Shown here in pieces: positions 37,438 to 46,157 of a stretch of 64,000 nt of DNA. The notes under the pieces were generated by a model. That model was not told the origin of the DNA, ran no database searches, and worked only from the letters and a program-made list of their open reading frames with translations. The position numbers were made by a program, and so were the translations under genes. The stretch covers positions 4,972,001-5,036,000 of the forward strand of contig NZ_CP033365.1 of the NCBI RefSeq assembly GCF_013170825.1, given 5' to 3'. This DNA is from Mesorhizobium sp. NZP2298 (GTDB taxonomy: Bacteria; Pseudomonadota; Alphaproteobacteria; Rhizobiales; Rhizobiaceae). Numbering within the stretch: the first letter of the stretch is position 1; each line of letters begins with the position of its first letter.

Positions 37438-38268
37438 CTACATCGGCCGGCGGATCGGCCGGATCTGCGCCGGCTCGATCACCTTGCGGTAGAGATGCCA
37501 GGTGGCGTGACCCAGGATCGGCATGACCACGGCCAGCCCGGCAAACAGCGGGATCGAGCCGATCACCAGAAGCACGGCGACCAGCAGCCCCCACAGTGCC
37601 ACCTGAAGCGGGTTAGCCATCACCGCCCGGGCCGAGGTCTCGATTGCCGAGACGGCACCGACATCACGGTCGAGCAGCAGCGGAAAGGCGATCACCGTCG
37701 TGGCCAGCACCACCACCGCAAAGACAAAACCGGCCGCGTTGCCGAGCAGAATCAACGTCCAGCCCTTGCTGGTCGTCAGCACATCGCGGACAAAGGCGCC
37801 GATCGAAGCCGGTGGCTGGTCGCCGAACAGGCTGGTGTAGATCGATTGGGCGGTGAACAGCCACAACAGGAACAGCGCAAACAACATGATGCCAATGACC
37901 GCGATCGACGGCAGCGCCGGGGAGCGGCGCACATCGAGCGCGTGGCGCCAATCCGTGTTCATGCCGAGTTCGCGCCGGCGGCTGATCTCGTAGAGCCCGA
38001 TCGCGGCGAAAGGGCCGACCAAGGCAAAGCCCGACATCAAGGGATAGACAAGCTGGATGGCGTTGGAGCCCGACGTCCATTGCGTCAGGATCAGGCCGAC
38101 GACCGGGTAGATCAGGCACAGGAACACGTAGTGCGAGGGCTTGGCCCAGAAATCCTCGGCGCCGAGCTTGAGCGCGTCCCAGAGATCGGCCGTGGTGATG
38201 CGGCGCACCGCGGGCTGCACATGCATCCCGTAGGCGTCCGCCATGACATGAAAGCCGGCCATAACCAT
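37438..38268 (-). CDS. DUF2189 domain-containing membrane protein
   Basis: This 276-residue protein has a short cytoplasmic N-terminus (RRITTADLWDALKLGAEDFW) and six predicted membrane helices; the layout and the GFALVGPFAAIGLYEISRR segment match DUF2189. The family resembles cytochrome c oxidase-associated membrane proteins, but no function is established. It is monocistronic. The start could also be ATG at 38262, and the downstream repeat lies next to its stop codon. Confidence 0.82.
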   Translation of the reverse strand: MVMAGFHVMADAYGMHVQPAVRRITTADLWDALKLGAEDFWAKPSHYVFLCLIYPVVGLILTQWTSGSNAIQLVYPLMSGFALVGPFAAIGLYEISRRRELGMNTDWRHALDVRRSPALPSIAVIGIMLFALFLLWLFTAQSIYTSLFGDQPPASIGAFVRDVLTTSKGWTLILLGNAAGFVFAVVVLATTVIAFPLLLDRDVGAVSAIETSARAVMANPLQVALWGLLVAVLLVIGSIPLFAGLAVVMPILGHATWHLYRKVIEPAQIRPIRRPM

Positions 38269-38442
38269 CCTCCGTTTTTCTTCGGGGGGCGGTCACCGCC
38301 TGGGATGGCCGCCCGTAGCTGCCACTTCATGAACGAAGGTATCATAGCCGATCTTCCCGGGATTGTCGCCGCGCGGACCGCGTTTCGGCTCTCCTCACGG
38401 GATTTTCATCTCCCGGCCCGGCAGAACCCAATCCCGCCGCTA

Positions 38443-38838
38443 TCAGGGCGAATTGAAAACCGCCTCTATGTGATGGCCATCCGGATCGATGACAAACGCA
38501 GCGTGGTAGTGTGGGCCATAGTCAGGCCGCGGGCCTGGCGCGCCGTTGTCGCGCCCGCCGTGAGCAAGCGCGGCCGCGTGGAACCGCGCGATGCTCTGAC
38601 GATCCGGCGCGGCGAAGGCCAGATGGAAACCCGGACCGGGCGGGCGTTGTCCTTTCGGGCGAAGTTTCAGCGCCAGCTTGTCGCCGCCACCGGCAATCCC
38701 GTAGCCTACGGCCTGATCGGGCTCGCCGGGTCCGAGATCATCCCAGACCCTGACATAGCCGAGCGGCGCCAGCACGGCATCATAGAAGGCAGCCGAGCGC
38801 TCGATGTCGGAAACGCCAAAGGAGATGTGATGCAGCAT
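38443..38838 (-). CDS. VOC family (glyoxalase/bleomycin-resistance fold) protein
   Basis: This 131-residue protein is a single vicinal-oxygen-chelate module starting MLHHISFGVSDIERSAAFYD. Probable metal ligands are the early His, the His of FHLAFAAPD and the Glu of HHIEAVF. Family members include lyases, dioxygenases and drug-binding proteins; this subtype is generally uncharacterised. It is monocistronic and divergent from the CAP-domain gene. The substrate is unknown. Confidence 0.85.
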   Translation of the reverse strand: MLHHISFGVSDIERSAAFYDAVLAPLGYVRVWDDLGPGEPDQAVGYGIAGGGDKLALKLRPKGQRPPGPGFHLAFAAPDRQSIARFHAAALAHGGRDNGAPGPRPDYGPHYHAAFVIDPDGHHIEAVFNSP

Positions 38839-38935
38839 GTCTTGGATCTCCTTTTCGAATCGGCTTGTGGCCTAGGGTCGCGATTTTCATCGCCCTGCCC
38901 GGCAAAAGCCATGATCGCGACTATGTCAGACGGGC

Positions 38936-39448
38936 ATGAAAGCTGAAAAAGTCGAAATCCGTCAAAAAGGCCTGAACAGGCGCACATGGCTCAAGGCAGC
39001 CGGCCTCGCGGCCTTGGTCGGGCTCGCCGCCTGCAGCACGGTCTCGCTGCCGACCGGGCAAGGCGCCGGGGTTTCCTCTTCCGCGACCGGCACGCTGGCG
39101 AGCCTGCGCGCCACGGCGGGGCTGGGCCCGCTCGTTCCCGACACCCAGCTTGAACAGGCGGCGCTTCAGCAGGCCGGCTACATGGCATCGCGGGAACGCA
39201 TGAGCCACACCACGGGCTGGGGCAAGGATTTCGCCTCGCGCGTCAAGGACAATGGCATTGCCGGTGCCGCCGCCGAAAACATCGCCGAGGGCCGCTTCGA
39301 CCAGCAGAAGCTGTTCGACATCTGGGCGCACTCGCCCGGCCATCGTCGTAACATGCTCGACCCGCGCTTCACCCGCTTCGGCCTCGCCTATGTGCGCGAC
39401 GGCCGCGACTCCAGCCTGCGGTACTGGGCTCTCGTGCTCGGGAAATAG
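38936..39448 (+). CDS. CAP (SCP/PR-1) domain lipoprotein
   Basis: This 170-residue protein has a positively charged N-terminus and a hydrophobic segment ending LVGLAAC, which reads as a lipobox, so it is probably a lipoprotein. The mature part is a CAP domain with the cavity residues in MSHTTGWGKDF, AENIAEG and HSPGHRRNMLDPRF. Bacterial CAP proteins are secreted and of mostly unknown function. The ATG at 38936 is used. The gene is monocistronic. Confidence 0.85.
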   Translation: MKAEKVEIRQKGLNRRTWLKAAGLAALVGLAACSTVSLPTGQGAGVSSSATGTLASLRATAGLGPLVPDTQLEQAALQQAGYMASRERMSHTTGWGKDFASRVKDNGIAGAAAENIAEGRFDQQKLFDIWAHSPGHRRNMLDPRFTRFGLAYVRDGRDSSLRYWALVLGK

Positions 39449-39562
39449 AAAGTCCCTGCCCGACCTATTTGGTCGTCGCCTTGAATTTCCCGTCTCGCCG
39501 GGTCAACGGCCAAACGATGCAGGCCGCTTCCGCAATGAGCTAGCACCACCCGACGCGGCTAT

Positions 39563-39690
39563 CCTAGTCCATATTGGCGGCAGACACATGCCTACAGCGG
39601 GCCTAGTCCATATTTGCGGCAGGCACATGCCTGCCCGGGCCTAGTCCATATTGGCGGCAGGCACATGCCTGCCGCGGGCCTAGTCCATAT
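39563..39690. repeat. 39-bp tandem repeat at the end of the DHA2 transporter gene
   Basis: Copies begin with CCTAGTCCATAT at 39563, 39602, 39640 and 39679, giving periods of 39, 38 and 39 bases. The last, partial copy is the true 3' end of the transporter gene; its CTA is the TAG stop. Each full copy contains a palindrome, perfect at 39654-39675 (GCGGCAGGC, ACAT, GCCTGCCGC), so a hairpin follows the gene in triplicate. Copy 1 has diverged by several bases. Confidence 0.9.
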
Positions 39691-41215
39691 GCGCGGCGGG
39701 TGCGCCGCCGCCCGCCGGGCCGGCTTTCGGCTTGCGCAGCAGGAAGACGAACGGGATGGCGAGCAGCGTCATCATCATCAGTATTTTGAAATCGTTGACG
39801 TAGGAGATCATCATCGCCTGGATATTGACCATGCGATCGACCTCCGACAGCGCTGTCGGATCGCCGCCGGCGGCCGCGGGCGAGACTGCCCAGAGGTTGG
39901 GATTGAACGGGTTGATGAAAGCAGAAAGCTCGGCGTGGTTGATCTGCGTGTTGCGCACCAGCAGCACCGTCACGACCGAGACACCGATCGACGAGCCAAG
40001 ATTGCGCACCAAACTGAACAACGAGGTTGCGTCGGTGCGGTAGCGCGCGTCGAGCGTGGCGAAGGCAACTGTCGACAGCGGCACGAACACCATTCCCATG
40101 CCCAGGCCCTGGATCACGCCGGAGCTGAGGATCAGCCAGTTGTCCATCTGCGGCGTGAAGCTGGCCATGGTGTAGAGCGACTGCGCGGTCAGCAGAAAGC
40201 CGATGACGACGAGAATTCTGGCGTCGATCTTGTTCATGAGCCGCCCGACGACGAGCATCGAAATCATGGTGCCGATACCGCGTGGACCTATGACGACACC
40301 GATGGTGACAGTCGGATAGCCGAAAATGGTCGACAGCATTGGTGGCAGGAGCGACATCGAGGCCAGGATGAGCACACCCATGACGAAGATGAACGCCAGG
40401 CCGGTCACGAAGTTCCGGTCGAGAAATATCTTGGGGTCGATAAAGGGATGTTCCGCCGTCACTGTGTGAATGATGAACACCCAGAAGCCCGTGATGGCCA
40501 GGCCAAGTTCGATCCATATTTCGACCGAGGAAAACCAGTCGACCTCGCCACCCCGATCCAGCATCAGCTGCAGTGCGCCGACGCCGAGCGATATCATGGC
40601 AAAGCCGAAGAAATCGAAGCTGCGCACCCGCCGGGCAACGGCCGGCAAATAGGCGGCCATGCCAAGGAATGCGACGATGCCAACCGGCAGGTTGATGAAA
40701 AACACCCAGCGCCAGTTGAAATTGTCGGTCAGCCAGCCGCCCAGCGTCGGGCCCAGGATCGGTCCCAGCATGATGCCGGCGCCCCAGATGGCCATGGCCT
40801 GGCCGTGACGCTCCTTGGGGTTGATGTCGAGCAGGAAGGTCTGCGACAGCGGCACGATGGCGGCGCCGAACACGCCTTGCATCAGCCGGAACAGCACGAT
40901 GGTTTCAAGGCTCCATGCCAAGCCGCACAGCATGGAGAAGACGGTGAAGCCGACCACGGTCGTCAGGAACAACTCCTTGCGGCCAAAGCGGTCGGCGAGC
41001 CAGCCGGTGACCGGCGTCATGATGGCGGCGGCGACGATGTAGGAGGTCAGCACCCAGTTGATGTTGTCGGGAGATGCCCCGAGATCACCTGTCATGGTCG
41101 GCAGCGCGACGTTGGCGATGGTGGTGTCGAGCGCCTGCATGACGGTCGCCAGCATCAGCGCAACGGTGATCAGGCCACGATGCGGCACTTCCTTGAAAGG
41201 TTCGGGCGTGCTCAT
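39680..41215 (-). CDS. DHA2 family MFS multidrug efflux permease (EmrB-like)
   Basis: This 511-residue drug:H+ antiporter of the 14-helix DHA2 group has the family segments MTGDLGASPDNINWVLTSY, WLADRFGRKELFL (the loop 2-3 motif) and the antiporter motif GIMLGPILGPTLGGWL. With the HlyD-like adaptor upstream it should form an EmrAB-type pump that exports hydrophobic compounds across both membranes. A structured leader lies between the two genes, and a 39-bp tandem repeat starts at its stop codon. Upstream MarR is the likely repressor. Confidence 0.93.
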   Translation of the reverse strand: MSTPEPFKEVPHRGLITVALMLATVMQALDTTIANVALPTMTGDLGASPDNINWVLTSYIVAAAIMTPVTGWLADRFGRKELFLTTVVGFTVFSMLCGLAWSLETIVLFRLMQGVFGAAIVPLSQTFLLDINPKERHGQAMAIWGAGIMLGPILGPTLGGWLTDNFNWRWVFFINLPVGIVAFLGMAAYLPAVARRVRSFDFFGFAMISLGVGALQLMLDRGGEVDWFSSVEIWIELGLAITGFWVFIIHTVTAEHPFIDPKIFLDRNFVTGLAFIFVMGVLILASMSLLPPMLSTIFGYPTVTIGVVIGPRGIGTMISMLVVGRLMNKIDARILVVIGFLLTAQSLYTMASFTPQMDNWLILSSGVIQGLGMGMVFVPLSTVAFATLDARYRTDATSLFSLVRNLGSSIGVSVVTVLLVRNTQINHAELSAFINPFNPNLWAVSPAAAGGDPTALSEVDRMVNIQAMMISYVNDFKILMMMTLLAIPFVFLLRKPKAGPAGGGAPAAHMD

Positions 41216-41256
41216 GATGCGGAACTTCCAGCAGGTAACAAAAACGTGTACACAGG

Positions 41257-41374
41257 GTTTCCGGGCGGCAAAGCCTTCCGTTGAGAGACCTTCATCGCGG
41301 TGGGACGCGAGTATCGATGTGGGGGTTACATCGACTGAAAGTCTCTGATGAGCGGATGCCTGCCGCCCGGAAAC
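41257..41374 (-). ncRNA. nested inverted-repeat leader RNA candidate upstream of the DHA2 gene
   Basis: A perfect 14-bp inverted repeat, GTTTCCGGGCGGCA (41257-41270) and TGCCGCCCGGAAAC (41361-41374), encloses two further stems. One is AGAGACTTTC pairing with GAAGGTCTCT on the minus strand, which needs a G-U pair. The other is TCGATGT and ACATCGA closing a 7-base loop AACCCCC. The wobble works only for the minus transcript, the direction of the pump operon. The structure ends about 40 bases before the DHA2 start. It could be a regulatory leader or a small mosaic repeat. Confidence 0.5.
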
Positions 41375-41521
41375 ATGAGGACCGAGGGGTCCGTGTCGAA
41401 GATTTCAGATTTCGGCCAGCCCGCGGCGCGGCTCGAACCAAGCGCTGATCCTTCCCACTCCTCCCATCAGACCAATCCTGCTATCGGCTTCCACCCGCTG
41501 GTCTGCGGGCCTCCGCCGACG

Positions 41522-42703
41522 TTACTGCGCGGGCTCGCCAGCCGTGGCGTGACCGAATATTGCGGGAAAACCACGCGCAACGCCGGTATCGACGGTAACG
41601 CTGGCGCTCATGCCGGTCCGCAACGCCATCTTGGCGTCGGCGTCGGTCAGTTCCAGGCGCACCGGGATGCGCTGCGTGACCTTGACCCAATTGCCGGTGG
41701 CGTTCTGGGCGGGCAGCAGCGAAAATTCCGCGCCCGTTCCCGCACCGATCGCCTTGACCGTCGCCTCGAAAGTCTTGCCCGGATAGGTATCGACGACGAT
41801 CTCGGCCTTCTGGCCCGGCTTCATGTTGGTGAGCTGGGTTTCCTTGAAATTGGCATCGATCCAGGTGTCGTTGGTCTCGACCAGCGAAAACAGCGGCGTG
41901 CCGGAGCCGACGAACTGGCCGACCTTGAAGGACGAGGCCTGCGATATGACGCCATCGGCGGGCGCCTTGACCGTGGTCTGCGCCAGGTCGTAGGCGGCCT
42001 TGTCGCGCGCGGCGAGCGCCGACATCACGGTTGGATGCTTGTCGGTTTCGATGTCGGGATTGCCGCCAAGTGCGGCCTTGGCGCTGATGATGCCTTGCTG
42101 GGCAACGGCGACCTGCTGCTTTGCCTTGTCGAGGTCGTTGCGGGCCTGGTCCAGCGACGACTTGGCGTTTATGCCCTTCTGCGCGAGATCGGCGGCGCGG
42201 TCATATTGCGACTGGGCGTAGTCGACCTCGCTGCTGGCGGACTTCTCCTGCGCCATAGACTGGCTGTAGGCGGCACGCAGTTGCTCGACATTGAGGCGTG
42301 CCGCGGCAACCGCGGCGTCGGCCTGGGCGAGCGCGATCCGGTAAGGCTCGGGGTCGATGGCGAACAGGAGATCCCCCTGCTTGACCATCTGATGGTCCGA
42401 TATGGCGACCTGCACGATGCGGCCGGCCGTGTCCGAGGCGATCGACACCTTGGCCTGCTGCAGATTGGCGTTCTCCGTCTCCTGATAGCGCCCGCCGGTC
42501 ACCCAGACATAGCCGCCACCGATGATCAGCGCGGCCGGCAAGGCGAACATCAAGAGGAAGCGGCCCATGCGGCGCTTCTTCCTCGGCGCCGCCGGGACCG
42601 GCGCTACTGGCGGGGCAACCGCGACAGGGGCGGCAACCGGCTGGGCCGGCGCTTCCATCTCAACCTTGGGGGCGTTTTCGTCAACCTTGGCTGCCGCGTT
42701 CAT
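41522..42703 (-). CDS. HlyD family efflux adaptor (EmrA-like)
   Basis: This 393-residue periplasmic membrane-fusion protein has one N-terminal transmembrane helix (FLLMFALPAALIIGGGYVWV, near residue 50) after an Ala/Pro-rich cytoplasmic tail. It continues with a lipoyl half (GRIVQVAISDHQMVKQGDLL), a long alpha-hairpin and the second lipoyl half. It links the DHA2 permease to an outer-membrane channel. Its start overlaps the MarR gene by 4 bases. The permease gene follows after a 306-base gap. Confidence 0.92.
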   Translation of the reverse strand: MNAAAKVDENAPKVEMEAPAQPVAAPVAVAPPVAPVPAAPRKKRRMGRFLLMFALPAALIIGGGYVWVTGGRYQETENANLQQAKVSIASDTAGRIVQVAISDHQMVKQGDLLFAIDPEPYRIALAQADAAVAAARLNVEQLRAAYSQSMAQEKSASSEVDYAQSQYDRAADLAQKGINAKSSLDQARNDLDKAKQQVAVAQQGIISAKAALGGNPDIETDKHPTVMSALAARDKAAYDLAQTTVKAPADGVISQASSFKVGQFVGSGTPLFSLVETNDTWIDANFKETQLTNMKPGQKAEIVVDTYPGKTFEATVKAIGAGTGAEFSLLPAQNATGNWVKVTQRIPVRLELTDADAKMALRTGMSASVTVDTGVARGFPAIFGHATAGEPAQ

Positions 42704-43179
42704 GCTGCTGCGCCTTTCGTAGGCTCGACTTTGTCCGAGGACGAGGTATCGCCGTCGGCGAGATTCTGCGCCATCGCATCGAGCGCCCTGATCAGGACGC
42801 GGCGGTCCTCGGGCGAAACGCCGACAAGCGATTCCTCATAGACCTCGCCGGCGAGACTCTTGACCTCGGCATAGGCAGCGCTCGCCTTGGCTGTCGGGAA
42901 GATCATGCGCACGCGGCGGTCGGCGGCGTCGGCGCGGCGTTCGATCCAGCCGCCCTCCTCCATCCGGTCGACGAGGCGCGAGACGCTGATCGGCTCGATT
43001 TCGAGCAGTTCCGCGAGCCGCGCCTGGGTAACGCCTGCCTCCTTGGCGACACGCACCATGAGGCGCCATTGCGCCGACGAAAGGCCAAGCCCGCTGGCGC
43101 GCGTCTCGAAGCGCTTGCGCAGCAGACGTTGCACGTCGTGGATCAAAAAGCCCAGTCTGTCTATGCCATCAGAAACCAT
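42700..43179 (-). CDS. MarR family transcriptional regulator
   Basis: This 159-residue winged-helix regulator has the MarR core (LRKRFETRASGLGLSSAQWR, AELLEIEPISVSRLVDRMEE, and the wing RRADAADRRVRMIFPT). It is the first gene of the operon with the efflux adaptor and pump, and most likely represses it until a toxic ligand binds. A near-perfect 20-bp palindrome just upstream of its start (43191-43210) is the probable autoregulatory operator. Confidence 0.92.
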   Translation of the reverse strand: MVSDGIDRLGFLIHDVQRLLRKRFETRASGLGLSSAQWRLMVRVAKEAGVTQARLAELLEIEPISVSRLVDRMEEGGWIERRADAADRRVRMIFPTAKASAAYAEVKSLAGEVYEESLVGVSPEDRRVLIRALDAMAQNLADGDTSSSDKVEPTKGAAA

Positions 43180-43190
43180 GAGCGATACAT

Positions 43191-43210
43191 ATAATAAGCG
43201 TGCTTACTAT
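43191..43210. promoter_or_regulatory. palindromic operator candidate for the MarR regulator
   Basis: The sequence ATAATAAGCGTGCTTACTAT is symmetric at 18 of 20 positions around 43200/43201. It lies 12 bp upstream of the MarR start codon, where MarR proteins commonly bind to block their own promoter. AT-rich flanks fit a promoter position. Confidence 0.5.
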
Positions 43211-43326
43211 TCAAGATGTCACGTGACGGTGAAAGCCGGCAAATGTGCGTGGCGGTCTTGCAACGCGATCGTGGCTGGCAATCCGTGAACCGCTGGAGAC
43301 AGCCGGACGTCAGGAATCGGCCTTTT

Positions 43327-44376
43327 TCACAGGCGGTTTCGGACGACCAGCGTAACGACGAAGAAGGCACCGAGCGAACTGGTGATGATGCCGATCGGCA
43401 GTTCCTGCGGCGGCAGCAGCGTCCGGGCCAGAAGATCGCTTGCCAGCAGGAGCACCGCCCCGAACAATGCACAGCTTGCGATCAGGCGCAGATGCAAGGG
43501 ACCTGCCAGCGGCCGCGACAGATGCGGGATCATCAATCCGACAAAGCCGATGACGCCGGCGACCGAGACGAGAATTGCCGTCGAGAAGGCTGCAACGAGA
43601 AACGTCGCCCGGCGCATGCGCGCCACCGGCACGCCAAGGCTTTCGGCAGCACTTTCACCGGCCAGGAAGGCGTCCAGCCTGCGGTGGTTCCACAGTCCGT
43701 AGGCCGCGATCGTGCCGGCTCCCAACGCGCCCAGCCAGACATTGTCCCAGCGCGCCAGCCCGAGCCCGCCCATCGTCCAGAACAGCACCGAATGGGCGGC
43801 GCGCTGGTCTCCGGCAAAGACCAGATAATTGGTCAATGCCGTGAACAGGAAGGAGACGGCAAGGCCGGCGAGGATCAGCCGCTCCGGCCCCTGCCCCCTT
43901 ACCCGGGCGACCAGCAGCAGCACGATGCAGGCGGCCAGTATGCCGCCGGTGAAGGCCGCGACCGGCAAGGTCCAGATGCCAAAACTGTCGCCGAAGACGG
44001 TGATGACGGAAACAGCGCCGGCGGCGGCTCCCGACGACAGGCCGAACAGGAAAGGATCGGCGAGATCGTTGCGGGTCACCGTCTGCAGCAACGCGCCTGT
44101 GATGCCGAGGCCGGCACCGACACAGACCGCCAGGATCGTGCGCGGCAGCCTGAGATCGATGACGATCTTGCCGACCGGGCCCGACACCTGGTGCTCATTC
44201 AACCCGACGGCATGGCCAAGCGAGGCGATGACGTCGCTCAACGGGATCAGCGTCGAACCATAGGCGATCGACAGCAGCACGAGGGCGACGACCGCCACCG
44301 TGCCCGCCACCATGGCCAGCGCGAATGCCTTGTGCCCGGAAAGCGCGCCGGATTTATGCCCGGGGGCAAGAAGCAT
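43327..44376 (-). CDS. FecCD/BtuC-type ABC transporter permease
   Basis: This 349-residue membrane protein has about ten helices. It shows family features GAGLGITGALLQTVTRNDLADP (which couples to the ATPase), GFVGLMIPHLSRPLAG and the C-terminal LLPPQELPIGIITSSLGAFF. It forms the channel for import of a siderophore, heme or corrinoid. The start touches the stop of the binding-protein gene, and the operon begins at a cobalamin riboswitch, which favours a corrinoid or related metal-chelate substrate. Confidence 0.9.
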   Translation of the reverse strand: MLLAPGHKSGALSGHKAFALAMVAGTVAVVALVLLSIAYGSTLIPLSDVIASLGHAVGLNEHQVSGPVGKIVIDLRLPRTILAVCVGAGLGITGALLQTVTRNDLADPFLFGLSSGAAAGAVSVITVFGDSFGIWTLPVAAFTGGILAACIVLLLVARVRGQGPERLILAGLAVSFLFTALTNYLVFAGDQRAAHSVLFWTMGGLGLARWDNVWLGALGAGTIAAYGLWNHRRLDAFLAGESAAESLGVPVARMRRATFLVAAFSTAILVSVAGVIGFVGLMIPHLSRPLAGPLHLRLIASCALFGAVLLLASDLLARTLLPPQELPIGIITSSLGAFFVVTLVVRNRL

Positions 44377-45323
44377 CAGAACGCTTCCGGATGCATCGCC
44401 TTGGCGATCTTGGCGATCGCCTCGATGTTTGCCGGTCCAGGCGTCAGTTCGGCATAGCGAAGGGCCACGAAACGCTCGTTCTTGACCGCATCCGTCTCCT
44501 TCATCGCCGGATGCGCCTTCAAGAAATCGAGCAGCTTCCTGTAGCCGCCGCCATCCTGGTAATCGAGCAGGATGAGGAATTGCGGATTGCGCGACGCCAC
44601 CGTTTCCCAGTCCGTGTTGCCCCAGCTGGTGTCCATGTCGGCCATGATGTTATCGCCGCCGGCCGCTGTGATCATGGCGCTCGGGATGGCGAATTTTCCG
44701 GCGGTGAACGGCCTGTCCTCGCCGGAATCATAGAGGAACACACGGGTTCCCTTGGCGTCGCCGACCTTCGCGGTGATGTCGGCGAGTTGCGCCTTCCAGC
44801 CGGCGACAAGCTTCTGCGCCTCGGTCTCCTTGCCAAAGATCTTGCCCAGCTTTTCAACATCGCCATAGAGCAGGTCCATGGAAGCCGCCGGGCGGTTCTT
44901 GTCGAGATGGACGCAGCTTTCGGTCAGCACCAGTGTCTTGATGCCATGCGGGGCGAGCGTGTCGGGCGTCACGTCGCCGCCCGGCTTCATGCCATAGTAC
45001 CAGCCGGCGAAGAAGAAATCGGGCTCGACGGCGACCAGGTTCTCGAGCGTCGGGTATTTGGGCGCGAGTTCCGGGATTGAGCCCTGCTCGGCCTTGAATT
45101 CGGGGCCGACCTTGTACCATCCGGTGATGCCGGTCAGGCCGACGATCGACGGCTGCAGCTTCAGCGCGAAGGCCATCTCGGCCATGTTGAGGTCATGGAT
45201 GACGGCGCGCTTGGGCGGCGCGTCGAAGGTCAGCGGCTTGCCGCAACTGTCGACGGTGACGGGGAAAGCGAAGGCGGTAGAGACCAGCAAGGAAAAGACG
45301 AGCGACAAGGCGAGACGTTTCAC
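44376..45323 (-). CDS. ABC transporter substrate-binding protein (BtuF/FecB-like)
   Basis: This 315-residue periplasmic binding protein of the helical-backbone class has a signal peptide (about residues 1-19, ending VSTAFA). The N-terminal lobe contains VIHDLNMAEMAFALKLQPSI and the C-terminal lobe YDSGEDRPFTAGKFAIPSAM and NPQFLILLDYQDGGG. Proteins of this class bind iron chelates, heme or cobalamin. It lies between the ATPase (45 bases upstream) and the permease genes in a riboswitch-controlled operon. Confidence 0.9.
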   Translation of the reverse strand: MKRLALSLVFSLLVSTAFAFPVTVDSCGKPLTFDAPPKRAVIHDLNMAEMAFALKLQPSIVGLTGITGWYKVGPEFKAEQGSIPELAPKYPTLENLVAVEPDFFFAGWYYGMKPGGDVTPDTLAPHGIKTLVLTESCVHLDKNRPAASMDLLYGDVEKLGKIFGKETEAQKLVAGWKAQLADITAKVGDAKGTRVFLYDSGEDRPFTAGKFAIPSAMITAAGGDNIMADMDTSWGNTDWETVASRNPQFLILLDYQDGGGYRKLLDFLKAHPAMKETDAVKNERFVALRYAELTPGPANIEAIAKIAKAMHPEAF

Positions 45324-45368
45324 GGATTTTGCTCCTTGGTTGAACAGCGTTGATGAGGGATGGTTCGA

Positions 45369-46157
45369 TCAGGATGGTGGCGCGGCGCGGTTCGGAACAT
45401 CGAACACCGTCAGTTCACGGTCCTCGGTAGGGTGGCGCAGGCGAAACACGTCGACGCCGAAAATCTCGCGGATCAGCTGTTGCGTCAGCGCTTCGCGCGG
45501 TGCGGCCAACGCGTGCAGCCGGGCTTCGTTCATCACCGCGACCCTGGTGGCGAAAGGCGCCACCAGGGCCAGGTCATGCAGCACCGCGATCACCGTCATG
45601 CCGAAGCCGGCGACGAGTTCGAGAAGCTCGCCGCGAGCACGCGGGTCAAGATGATTGGTCGGCTCGTCGAGGAACAACACCTTTGGTTGCTGTGCGATGG
45701 CGCGCGCCAGCTGGGCGCGTTGGCGCTCCCCTCCAGACAGCGAGCCAATGGTGCGGCCGAGCAGCGGCAAAAGGCCGGTCCGGCGCAGGGCGTCGACGAC
45801 AATGTCGCGCTCCTCGCTCCTGCGCCTCAGGCCGGCATACGGAACGCGGCCAAGTTCGACATAGTCGATCACCGCCAGCCGCGGATCCGGCTGGTCGGTC
45901 TGGCCGACGACGGCCATGTGCAGGGCCCGCTCGGCCGTCGAGATCCTGTCCAGCCGTCGCCCGCCAAGCTTCACCTCGCCCGAACTTGGCCTGAGCATGC
46001 CCGACAGCATGCGCAGCAGCGTCGTCTTGCCGGCACCATTGGGGCCGATGATGGCGAGACGATCGCCGGTGGCGATAGAGAGGCTGACCGCATGGACCAG
46101 ATTCCGGCCATTCGCCACAGCACCCAGGTCGCGCGCCTCGAGGAGTGGCATTGTCAT
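45369..46157 (-). CDS. ABC transporter ATP-binding protein (BtuD/FecE-like)
   Basis: This 262-residue ATPase has Walker A GPNGAGKT near residue 39, signature LSGGERQRAQLARAIAQ near 142, and Walker B VLFLDEPTNHLD. It powers the adjacent permease. Its start overlaps the DUF1636 gene by 4 bases. The family assignment to type II importers rests on its neighbours and on the DEPTNHLD wording. Confidence 0.93.
   Translation of the reverse strand: MTMPLLEARDLGAVANGRNLVHAVSLSIATGDRLAIIGPNGAGKTTLLRMLSGMLRPSSGEVKLGGRRLDRISTAERALHMAVVGQTDQPDPRLAVIDYVELGRVPYAGLRRRSEERDIVVDALRRTGLLPLLGRTIGSLSGGERQRAQLARAIAQQPKVLFLDEPTNHLDPRARGELLELVAGFGMTVIAVLHDLALVAPFATRVAVMNEARLHALAAPREALTQQLIREIFGVDVFRLRHPTEDRELTVFDVPNRAAPPS

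Noticed and set aside
39563..39690. CRISPR-like array
   Set aside because: The units are contiguous with no unique spacers, and there are no cas genes; it is a simple tandem repeat.
39614..41284. 556-codon open frame antisense to the DHA2 transporter
   Set aside because: It is composed of Arg/His/Asp-rich sequence and runs through the tandem repeat; the transporter reading has 14 hydrophobic helices and family motifs.
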